Positions 6,785 through 12,855 of a stretch of DNA of 17,167 bases are shown piece by piece (the first letter of the stretch is position 1; each line of letters begins with the position of its first letter). The DNA is taken from assembly GCA_020724185.1 (NCBI GenBank), contig DYHL01000023.1, positions 1 to 17,167 on the forward strand. Reading direction: 5' to 3'. A program made the translations under genes and the position numbers. Source of the stretch: Candidatus Nitrosymbiomonas sp. Its GTDB lineage: Bacteria > Sysuimicrobiota > Sysuimicrobiia > Sysuimicrobiales > Humicultoraceae. Below the pieces are notes generated by a model. The model was given only the letters and a program-made list of their open reading frames with translations. It was not told the origin of the DNA and searched no databases.

Positions 6785-8713
6785 ATGCGCGGGTTTGCAG
6801 GCAAGATCCTCAGGGTGGATCTCACCTCTCGGAAGATCACCGTGGACCAACCCGCCGAAAGCTTCTACCGCACCTACCTGGGCGGGGCCGGCTTCGTTTC
6901 CTACTTCCTGCTCAAGGAGGTGCCCAGGGGCATTGATGCTCTCGACCCCCGGAACAAACTGATCTTGGCCCTTGGGCCCATGACCGGCCTGGCAATGCCC
7001 GGCGCCACGCGTGACTGCGTGGGCGCCAAGTCTCCACTCACAGGCGGCTACTCCAAGAGCGAGGCCGGGGGCTTCTTCCCCATGGCCCTCAAGAAGGCGG
7101 GCTACGATGCCATCATCGTGGAGGGGAAGGCAGACCGACCCGTCTACCTTCGGGTGACAGACCAGGAAGTGGAGATCCGCGATGCAGCCCACCTGTGGGG
7201 CAAGACGGTCCTGGAAACCCAGGACGCCATCGCCGCCGAGACGGGCGACAAGGCCATCCGTACGGCCGCCATAGGCCCTCCGGGCGAGCGCCTGGTCCGT
7301 TTCGCCTGCATCATGAACGATCTGAGGGAAGCCGTTGGACGCGGCGGCCTGGGCGCAGTCATGGGCTCCAAGAACCTAAAGGCCATCGCTGCAAGCGGTC
7401 GCTGGAACCCCGACGTGGCAGACCCGGCCAGGATCCGCGCGTTGACCCAGATTATGAACAAGGGGTTCAACGACAACCCCATCGGATTCGCCAACAAGCT
7501 CCACGAACGGGGCACCGGCGGTTCCGCCATGATGCTGGCGGGCAACGAGATCGGCAATCTGCCTTCCTACAACTTTGGCGTCAACTTCTTCGATGGTACC
7601 GCCAAGGTGACCGCCGACGCGGTGCTGGATACCTACGGCACGGGCATGGACGGCTGCGCTGCCTGCGCGGTCCGCTGCAAGAAGGTCGTGGAGATCGGCG
7701 AGCCCTGGAACGTCAGCAAGCGCAACGGCGGCCCCGAGTACGAGTCCCTTGCCTCCCTGGGCCCGACCTGTGGCGTGGACGACTTAGCACACATTACCAA
7801 GGCCAACGAGCTGGCCAATCTCTACGGCCTGGACACCATCTCGCTCGGCGTCTCCATAGGTTTCGCCATGGAGTGCTTCGAGAACGGGATCCTCACGACA
7901 CGCGACACCGCCGGCATCGAACTCAAGTTCGGCAGTGCGGAGGCCATGCTGCAAATGGTGGAGCTGATCGCCCATCGCCAGGGCATCGGTGATCTGCTGG
8001 CCGAGGGGACAATGCGGGCGGCGGAGAAGCTGGGTCGCGGAGCCGAGGCGTTGGCCATGCACGTCAAAGGCCTTGAGATCCCCATGCACGAGCCCCGCGT
8101 CAAGCAGGGCCTGGGCGTCATCTATGCCGTCGAGGCCCAGGGCGCAGACCACTGCGCCGGCATGCACGACACGGCCTACATGCAGGACTCACCTGCCTTC
8201 GAGCACCTGCGCGGCATGGGCGCTACCCGGCCTCTGCCTGCCAACGACCTGTCCGACGAGAAGATCGCCTCTCAGAAGGCCGCCCATCTTTGGAACCTCT
8301 TCCTGGACTCGGTGGTCTGCTGCCAGTTCGTGCCCTGGAGCATTGACCAGCTGGTCGAGATCGTGCGCGCAGTCACGGGCTGGTCCTACACCACGCACGA
8401 GGCACTGAAGCTGGGGGAGCGGATCGCCACGCTGGGGCGTGTTTTCAACATCCGCGAAGGGATCACTTCAGCCCAGGACAGCCTGCCCAAGCGGATGTTT
8501 GGTCCCACCCGCGCGGGCGCCCTGAAGAACGGCGGCATAGACCCCGAGAAGTTCCGCCATGCCGTCCGCACCTTCTACGGGATCATGGGTTGGGACGAGG
8601 AGACGGGTGTGCCCACGCATGGCAAGCTGGTGGACCTGGGTATCGGATGGGCGGCCGAGGAGCTGTCCGCGGCAGCCCCGGCGACGCCCCTTGATGGAGG
8701 GGTGATGGCATGA
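6785..8713 (+). CDS. Aldehyde:ferredoxin oxidoreductase (AOR) family, tungstopterin enzyme
   Basis: A 642-residue protein from the ATG at 6785, the normal length for the family. It opens with GFAGKILRVDLTSRKI and LGGAGFVSYFLL, then the pterin-binding N-terminal domain (LALGPMTGLAMPGATR, SPLTGGYSKSEAGG). The [4Fe-4S] ligands are Cys291, Cys294 and Cys298 (C-x2-C-x3-C in GCAACAVRC) plus Cys512 or Cys513 in DSVVCCQF, matching the 288/291/295/494 pattern known from Pyrococcus furiosus AOR. The family oxidises aldehydes to carboxylates with ferredoxin, or reduces acids in reverse, using a bis-pterin tungsten centre; substrate class cannot be told here. It is cytoplasmic. Upstream is a MoaD-like carrier; downstream a zinc-ribbon protein overlaps its stop, and a radical SAM protein follows 1.3 kb later. 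No ferredoxin-like AorB or flavin AorC partner is present. Confidence 0.93.
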   Translation: MRGFAGKILRVDLTSRKITVDQPAESFYRTYLGGAGFVSYFLLKEVPRGIDALDPRNKLILALGPMTGLAMPGATRDCVGAKSPLTGGYSKSEAGGFFPMALKKAGYDAIIVEGKADRPVYLRVTDQEVEIRDAAHLWGKTVLETQDAIAAETGDKAIRTAAIGPPGERLVRFACIMNDLREAVGRGGLGAVMGSKNLKAIAASGRWNPDVADPARIRALTQIMNKGFNDNPIGFANKLHERGTGGSAMMLAGNEIGNLPSYNFGVNFFDGTAKVTADAVLDTYGTGMDGCAACAVRCKKVVEIGEPWNVSKRNGGPEYESLASLGPTCGVDDLAHITKANELANLYGLDTISLGVSIGFAMECFENGILTTRDTAGIELKFGSAEAMLQMVELIAHRQGIGDLLAEGTMRAAEKLGRGAEALAMHVKGLEIPMHEPRVKQGLGVIYAVEAQGADHCAGMHDTAYMQDSPAFEHLRGMGATRPLPANDLSDEKIASQKAAHLWNLFLDSVVCCQFVPWSIDQLVEIVRAVTGWSYTTHEALKLGERIATLGRVFNIREGITSAQDSLPKRMFGPTRAGALKNGGIDPEKFRHAVRTFYGIMGWDEETGVPTHGKLVDLGIGWAAEELSAAAPATPLDGGVMA

Positions 8714-9360
8714 CAGAGAAGATCGAGTTCACCAACAACTACTCCGATCTCAGCACCACTCGTGGCTTCCAGTTCGAGGTCGCCTGCAACCGGTGCGGAA
8801 CTGGCTTTCGCACCCCGTTCCGGCCCTCCATCACCGGCACGGTCACCGGCGCGATGGACGCCGCCAGCAGTATGTTCGGGGGGATTTTCGGCAGGGCGGC
8901 GGACCTCTCCGAGCGCGTCCGGTCGGCGAGTTGGGAGAAGGCCCATGACGCGGCCTTCACGGAGGCCATGGCGGAACTGCGGCCGGAGTTCATCCAGTGC
9001 CCCCGTTGTTCCACCTGGGTGTGCCGCAAGAACTGCTGGAGCGTCCAGAAAGGCCTCTGTAAGGAATGCGCGCCGGACCTGGGAGTGGAGATGGCCGCGG
9101 CGCAGTCCAGCCGCACCGTTGAGGAGATCTGGGCGCACTCGAAGATGGCCGAAGAGGACCGCGCGATGCTCAAGGAGCAAAGCTGGCGGGAAGGCGCCCG
9201 CGCGACCTGCCCCAGCTGCGGGGTCGCGTTGGCCAAGAAGGCCAAGTTCTGCCCGGAGTGCGGCGCCAAGATCCAGGCCGAGGTCCACTGCACGGAGTGT
9301 GGGGCCACGCTCGCCCCGGGTGCGAAGTTCTGTGCCGATTGCGGCACCAAGGCACAGTAG
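8710..9360 (+). CDS. Multi-zinc-ribbon protein coupled to AOR
   Basis: A 216-residue protein with 16 paired cysteines. Cys26/Cys29 lie in CNRCG; Cys97, 100, 105, 109, 117 and 120 form a central cluster (CPRC, CRKNC, CKEC); Cys167/170/181/184 and Cys194/197/208/211 form two tandem C-terminal ribbons of the CPSCG...CPECG type. Between the first and second groups is a Gly/Ala-rich stretch (GAMDAASSMFGGIFGRAAD) that may be an amphipathic or membrane-associating helix; a charged helix precedes the terminal ribbons. There is no DNA-binding or enzyme domain I recognise. The ATG overlaps the AOR stop (ATGA), so it is made with AOR and may be a scaffold, metal-handling or electron-transfer partner; this is inference. 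The C-x2-C pairs suit zinc ribbons better than a ferredoxin fold. Confidence 0.8.
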   Translation: MTEKIEFTNNYSDLSTTRGFQFEVACNRCGTGFRTPFRPSITGTVTGAMDAASSMFGGIFGRAADLSERVRSASWEKAHDAAFTEAMAELRPEFIQCPRCSTWVCRKNCWSVQKGLCKECAPDLGVEMAAAQSSRTVEEIWAHSKMAEEDRAMLKEQSWREGARATCPSCGVALAKKAKFCPECGAKIQAEVHCTECGATLAPGAKFCADCGTKAQ

Positions 9361-9370
9361 CGGGCGCCCG
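9361..9370. repeat. 10-bp perfect palindrome after the zinc-ribbon stop
   Basis: CGGGCGCCCG directly follows the TAG of the zinc-ribbon gene, in the 22-bp gap before the convergent metallophosphoesterase. It could seed a small hairpin (GGGC...GCCC) ending transcripts from both sides, but no T-run follows, so termination is unproven. Confidence 0.35.
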
Positions 9371-9382
9371 GGAGCCCCAGTC

Positions 9383-9952
9383 CTATAGAAGCCTGGCGTC
9401 TGCGCCTTCTTCGGCGAGCTCGATCAACGCGCCCGCGGTCCTGCCGTTGCCCATCGAGCAGTTGACGACTAGCGTCTCTCCTACGCGCGCGATCCCGGGT
9501 GACTCATGGATGTGCCCGCAGACCAGCAGGCGGGCACGGTAGCGCGTCAGCAGCTCCAGAACCCTGCGCGATCCGGCGTGCGTGCGCGCGAAGGTCAGGT
9601 CAAGGGTGCCGAGCGGCGGTTCGTGCGTCACCAGCACGTCGCAGGCGGCCTGCACGTCCGGCCCACCGAAGGAGACCCCCTGGATTGTCACCGGCTGCCT
9701 GCCGGCGAGTCCGCCGTGGCGCGTGATCTCGTCCACCGCATCAGGGCCGTCCATGTTGCCGGGCGCGGCCAGCACCGGGACCGGCAGGGTGCGCAGCAGG
9801 GCAAGCGCCTCAGCCCCCTTGTCCACGTGCGTCAGGTCGCCCGACAGCAGGACTATGTCCGGGGCATGCTCGGCCACCAGCGCGCGAACGCGGGCCACGC
9901 GTTCCGGCCGTCCGTGGATGTCTGCAAAGGCAAGAATCCGAACCCCCATCAT
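9383..9952 (-). CDS. Calcineurin-like metallophosphoesterase
   Basis: A 189-residue cytoplasmic protein with all metallophosphoesterase motifs in order: DIH (Asp11, His13), GDLTH (Asp39), GNMD (Asn66), THEPP (His110) and GHIHESPG (His147, His149). The small size and the final VVNCSMGNG segment resemble the YfcE/ICC-like subgroup. These bind two divalent metals and hydrolyse phosphodiesters or phosphomonoesters; the substrate is unknown. Two consecutive ATG codons (9952 and 9949) are possible starts. The GGCGG just before them lies in the loop of a 6-bp inverted repeat covering the start codons. It is transcribed against the AOR and radical SAM genes it lies between, so it may be an unrelated insertion in that module. 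Confidence 0.9.
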   Translation of the reverse strand: MMGVRILAFADIHGRPERVARVRALVAEHAPDIVLLSGDLTHVDKGAEALALLRTLPVPVLAAPGNMDGPDAVDEITRHGGLAGRQPVTIQGVSFGGPDVQAACDVLVTHEPPLGTLDLTFARTHAGSRRVLELLTRYRARLLVCGHIHESPGIARVGETLVVNCSMGNGRTAGALIELAEEGADARLL

Positions 9953-9963
9953 CCGCCATGATG
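9947..9963. repeat. Inverted repeat over the metallophosphoesterase start codons
   Basis: CATCAT (9947-9952) and ATGATG (9958-9963) are exact inverted complements around CCGCC. In the minus-strand mRNA the two start codons would pair with CAUCAU and leave GGCGG, the only nearby Shine-Dalgarno-like bases, in the loop. It could be a weak translational switch, a DNA operator in the 79-bp divergent gap, or chance. Confidence 0.4.
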
Positions 9964-10031
9964 ATACCAGAGCAAGGGAGCCGGGGGCGATCGTAGAACA
10001 CTGACCTGGAAGTGGTCTGGAGGTACGGTCG

Positions 10032-11189
10032 GTGGGCAGGATCGTCGTGGGTCAGGACGGACGCATTACGCTTCCCGCCGAGTACGGCGGGACCGAGGTC
10101 GTTCTGGAACCCCGCGAGGAGGGCCTCTCCCTGTGGCTGGCCAGGCCAGACGCGCGGCGGGTTCACATCGAGATCACAAGCCGCTGCAACCTGGACTGCG
10201 CGATCTGCGTTCACAGGGCCTGGCGCGATCAGGCCGGGGAGATGAGCCCGGAGGTTTTTGCCCTAATCATTGAGCAACTGCGCGCCTTCCCTGATCTGCG
10301 GCGCATTACCTTCGGAGGTTTCGGGGAGCCGCTGCTGCACCCCCGGATCGTGGAGATGGTGGCCCGGGCCGCTGCCACGGGCGCAGGGGTGACGCTGGTC
10401 ACCAACGGGTTGCTCCTCGACCGACGCACTGCCGAGGCGCTGCTGGCGGCCCGACTGGACACCCTGATGGTCTCAGTGGACACTGCGCACATCCAGGCGT
10501 ACATGAGGGCAGGGTTGGCAAACGGCCTGGACAGGGTACTGGACAACGTGCGCGGGATGCGAGACCTGGCGCAGGAGCGCGGCTTCATGGCGCCGCGGAT
10601 CGGCCTGGAGTTCGTGGCAACGCGCAGCAACGTCGGGGAACTTAGCCGGCTGCCCGAACTGGCGAAGGCCCTGGGCGCTTCCTCTGCCCTGGTTACCAAC
10701 CTCCTGCCCCACACACCGGAGATGGCCGGCGAGACCCTCTATGACCGGGCAGAGCCTTTGCCGGTGCCCGCGGGCTGGCCGGTGCCGTCGGCCGACTGGC
10801 TGGTGTGGGGAATCGCCCGGCTCCCGCGCATGAAGTGGGGTGCCGTGCGGCGCTGTGGCTTCGTCGAGGATCGGACGATGGTGATCGGGACGGACGGCGG
10901 GGTGAGCCCCTGCTACGCCCTGATGCACTCCTACCCGTGCTACGTCTACGGGCGGCCCAAAGACGTGAACCGCTACGTCCTGGGCCGCGTGGCCGAGCGG
11001 CCGCTGGCTGAGATCTGGACCTGCGAAGAGTACCTGACCTTCCGAGCGAAAGTGCGGGAGTTCCGCTTTCCTTCATGCGTGGACTGTGGCATGGCCTGTG
11101 CGTTCGCCGCGAGCAACGAAGACTGCTGGGGCAACGCGCCCTCCTGTGCCGACTGCCTGTGGGCGCAGGGCATCCTGCGATGTCCGTAG
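10032..11189 (+). CDS. Radical SAM/SPASM-like protein, probable tungsten-oxidoreductase (AOR) maturase
   Basis: A 385-residue protein starting at GTG 10032, with GGAGG (10019-10023) eight bases upstream. Residues 1-45 form a small beta-rich segment (GRIVVGQDGRITLPAEY) resembling the AbrB-type GRI-xx-P pattern. The radical SAM core follows: Cys52/Cys56/Cys59 in CNLDCAIC (C-x3-C-x2-C) bind the SAM [4Fe-4S] cluster, and GGFGEP at 95-100 is the SAM-contact motif. The C-terminus is cysteine-rich (275, 294, 303, 331, 349, 352, 356, 365, 372, 375, 384), as in SPASM/twitch domains with auxiliary clusters. Radical SAM/SPASM proteins are encoded beside AOR-type enzymes and annotated as tungsten cofactor oxidoreductase maturases; nearness to AOR and the MoaD-like gene supports that here. 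What it modifies is unknown; peptide modification is an alternative, but no precursor peptide is seen. Confidence 0.8.
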   Translation: MGRIVVGQDGRITLPAEYGGTEVVLEPREEGLSLWLARPDARRVHIEITSRCNLDCAICVHRAWRDQAGEMSPEVFALIIEQLRAFPDLRRITFGGFGEPLLHPRIVEMVARAAATGAGVTLVTNGLLLDRRTAEALLAARLDTLMVSVDTAHIQAYMRAGLANGLDRVLDNVRGMRDLAQERGFMAPRIGLEFVATRSNVGELSRLPELAKALGASSALVTNLLPHTPEMAGETLYDRAEPLPVPAGWPVPSADWLVWGIARLPRMKWGAVRRCGFVEDRTMVIGTDGGVSPCYALMHSYPCYVYGRPKDVNRYVLGRVAERPLAEIWTCEEYLTFRAKVREFRFPSCVDCGMACAFAASNEDCWGNAPSCADCLWAQGILRCP

Positions 11190-11192
11190 CGG

Positions 11193-11213
11193 CGATGAGC
11201 GTGCAGCTCGTCG
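11193..11213 (+). terminator. Hairpin just after the radical SAM stop
   Basis: CGATGAGC (11193-11200) and GCTCGTCG (11206-11213) form an 8-bp stem with one G-U wobble around a five-base loop (GTGCA), starting three bases after the stop codon. No T-run follows. It may end or stabilise the radical SAM transcript. Confidence 0.4.
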
Positions 11214-11220
11214 GCTGGCT

Positions 11221-11247
11221 GTCCCAGTAGCTCCTCGGCCCTGGGAC
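11221..11247. terminator. Second hairpin in the convergent gap
   Basis: GTCCCAG (11221-11227) and CTGGGAC (11241-11247) are exact inverted complements with a 13-base loop, ending three bases before the last codon of the minus-strand OsmC gene. It lies between convergent genes and could serve as a bidirectional terminator, but T-tracts are absent on both strands. Confidence 0.4.
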
Positions 11248-11250
11248 GGT

Positions 11251-11724
11251 CTACGCCTCGTCTGCTTCGTCTATCACCGCGCTGGACTCCAATGCCACGC
11301 ACCCCTTGAGCGTCTGCGCCACCGGACACCCGCGCTCGACCACCGCGAGCGCGCGCTCGGCCTCGGCACGCCGGCCCCGGGGGATCTTCAGGTGGAACGT
11401 GACACGGATGTGCGAGACTCTCATTACGCCTTCCGGGGCGGTGATGGTGCCCTCGGCCTCCGTCCACAACCTGTCGGGATGACTGGGGATTCCGCGCGCC
11501 TCCAGCGCGCCGGCGAGGGTGCCGGTGAGTCAGCCAGCGGCCGCGGCCACCAGGTAGTCGAGGGTGGACGGCAGCGGCTCCTCCGGCGTCATCTTGTAGA
11601 ACGCCGCGACCCCAGCGTGCACGCCGAAGTACACCGGGTCCGGGAACTCTGCGATGTAGGCCCGCCGCCTGGGGCGTTTCTCCTGGACGATCCGGATCTT
11701 CGAGAGATGGATTACCTCGCTCAC
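11251..11724 (-). CDS. OsmC-family peroxiredoxin-like protein, probable selenoprotein (in-frame UGA, Sec65)
   Basis: The reading frame runs from GTG at 11724, with GGAGG (11731-11735) six bases upstream, to TAG at 11251-11253, and is broken only by one TGA at 11530-11532. Read through, it gives 157 residues. N-terminal: VYFGVHAGVAAFYKM and LPSTLDYLVAAAAG. Then codon 65 is TGA, followed by LTGTLAGALEARGI. In OsmC/YhfA proteins this position, at the end of the small-residue helix before a Leu-rich stretch, holds the reactive cysteine. The partner cysteine is present as Cys133 in ERGCPVAQTL. Frame and homology continue cleanly across the TGA, and a SECIS-like hairpin lies just downstream, so UGA is probably read as selenocysteine. 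The protein would reduce organic hydroperoxides in the cytoplasm. The alternative is a Cys-to-stop (TGC to TGA) nonsense mutation or sequence error. No Sec machinery genes are in the window. Confidence 0.75.
11492..11513 (-). promoter_or_regulatory. Candidate bacterial SECIS element for the OsmC UGA
   Basis: Downstream of the UGA on the minus strand, GCGCGC (11510-11505) and GCGCGC (11499-11494) pair perfectly around the five-base loop UGGAG (11504-11500). Two more G-C pairs (11513-11512 with 11493-11492) close below a single bulged G at 11511. The loop begins 26 bases after the UGA. Known bacterial SECIS features are an upper stem of at least 4 bp, a loop of 3-14 nt with a G in its first two positions, and a UGA-to-loop distance of roughly 16-37 nt; this element meets all three. 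GC-rich sequence forms hairpins easily, so this is supporting rather than decisive evidence. Confidence 0.6.
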
Positions 11725-11845
11725 AATGCACCTCCGCACCTGTGCTAAGAGCCTTTCGTCCGGCCGCCCGGTGGTCCCTGCACGCGCCGGCAGGGATCGC
11801 GCGCCTGCGCCGTAAACTGTCCTACATCGCACGGAGGGGGCGTTG
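11725..11845. promoter_or_regulatory. Divergent promoter region with inverted repeat
   Basis: This 121-bp gap separates the OsmC gene (minus) from the flippase-nitrilase operon (plus) and must contain promoters for both. TCCCTGC (11775-11781) and GCAGGGA (11790-11796) are exact inverted complements with an 8-bp spacer, roughly central in the gap, and are a plausible regulator site. TAAACT at 11813-11818 is a weak -10 candidate for the + operon, but no matching -35 is visible. GGAGGGGG at 11833-11840 is the flippase ribosome site. Confidence 0.45.
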
Positions 11846-12844
11846 ATGGCGCGTAGGCTGCTGCTCGTACTACTAGTGATCGCGTTCGTGGCGGTGGTGG
11901 TCGGACGCCTCACCGAGATCGAGCACCTGGTGGCGACGCTCCGGCAGGGGCTGTGGCCCTGGGTGCTGGTGGCGGCGTTCCTGCAGGGGATGTACTACGC
12001 CGCGTACGCCGCGCTCTTCCATGCCGCGTTCCAGGTAGTAGGGGTAGACGGCCGCTCGCGCGACCTGCTGCCGGTTCTGCTCGCCTCGCTGCTGATCAAC
12101 ACCCTGGCGCCCAGCGGGGGTACGGCCGGCACGGCGCTGTTCGTGGACGACGCTGCTCGCCGCGGGCAGTCTCCGGCCCGTGCCCTCGCCGGTACCCTTC
12201 TGGTACGGGTGGCGGATGCGTGCGCCTTCGCGGCGGTCCTTGTCGCAGGATTGGCGCACCTGTTCCTGCGGCACGATCTCAAGGCGTACGAGATCACCGG
12301 CGCCGTCCTGCTGCTGCTGGGTACCGCCGGGCTTGCGGCCGTGCTGCTGCTGGGGCTGTGGCGGCCGGCACAGTTGCGCCGGGGTTTGGGAGGGATCGAG
12401 CGCGCCGCGGCGCGGCTCGCCGCTTGGTTCCGTCGTCCCGCACCCCTGAGCCATGGTTGGGCCGAGCGGAACGCGGATGAGTTCACCCAGGCCGGGGTAG
12501 CGATCGGCGCGCGCCCGCATCGGTTGGTGCGCCCGCTCGTCATCGCGCTGGCCGCGCACCTGGTGGATCTGGCGAGTCTCTATGCACTGTTTCTGGCATT
12601 CCGCCAGCCCATCGCACCCGGCGCGCTGGTGGCGGGTTACGCGATGGGCATCCTGTTCTGGAAGATGTCGCCGATCCCCGAAGGGGTCGGGGTCGTGGAA
12701 GGCGTGATGATCCTGGTTTTCGTCTCGCTGGGCGTGCCGGCGGCGCAGGCCACGATCGTCGCGCTGGCCTTCCGAGGTCTGACGTTCTGGCTGCCGATGG
12801 TGTTCGGTTTCTTTATGGTCCGAAGATTGAGACTGTTCAGCTAA
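11846..12844 (+). CDS. Flippase-like integral membrane protein (UPF0104 / LPG synthase transmembrane-like)
   Basis: A 332-residue membrane protein from ATG 11846, after GGAGGGGG; the adjacent TTG at 11843 is less likely. It has about eight hydrophobic segments, from LLLVLLVIAFVAVVV at the N-terminus to FWLPMVFGFFMV at the end. Family landmarks are LINTLAPSGGTAGTALFVDDAA, a positively charged central loop around residues 175-215, and PIPEGVGVVEGVMILVF with VALAFRGLTFWLP near the C-terminus. This is the lysylphosphatidylglycerol-synthase transmembrane/UPF0104 family, which lacks the soluble aminoacyl-transferase half here and is thought to move or modify lipids or lipid-linked sugars in the inner membrane. 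The stop TAA overlaps the ribosome site of the nitrilase 11 bp downstream. A link between lipid flipping and the nitrilase is not obvious. Confidence 0.8.
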   Translation: MARRLLLVLLVIAFVAVVVGRLTEIEHLVATLRQGLWPWVLVAAFLQGMYYAAYAALFHAAFQVVGVDGRSRDLLPVLLASLLINTLAPSGGTAGTALFVDDAARRGQSPARALAGTLLVRVADACAFAAVLVAGLAHLFLRHDLKAYEITGAVLLLLGTAGLAAVLLLGLWRPAQLRRGLGGIERAAARLAAWFRRPAPLSHGWAERNADEFTQAGVAIGARPHRLVRPLVIALAAHLVDLASLYALFLAFRQPIAPGALVAGYAMGILFWKMSPIPEGVGVVEGVMILVFVSLGVPAAQATIVALAFRGLTFWLPMVFGFFMVRRLRLFS

Positions 12845-12855
12845 GGAGGCCTACG

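Noticed and set aside
11530..11913. Separate 127-aa minus-strand ORF ending at the TGA, plus a separate 72-aa ORF (11251-11469)
   Set aside because: They are two halves of one OsmC reading frame. The part upstream of GTG 11724 is low-complexity, lacks a ribosome site and overlaps the flippase start.
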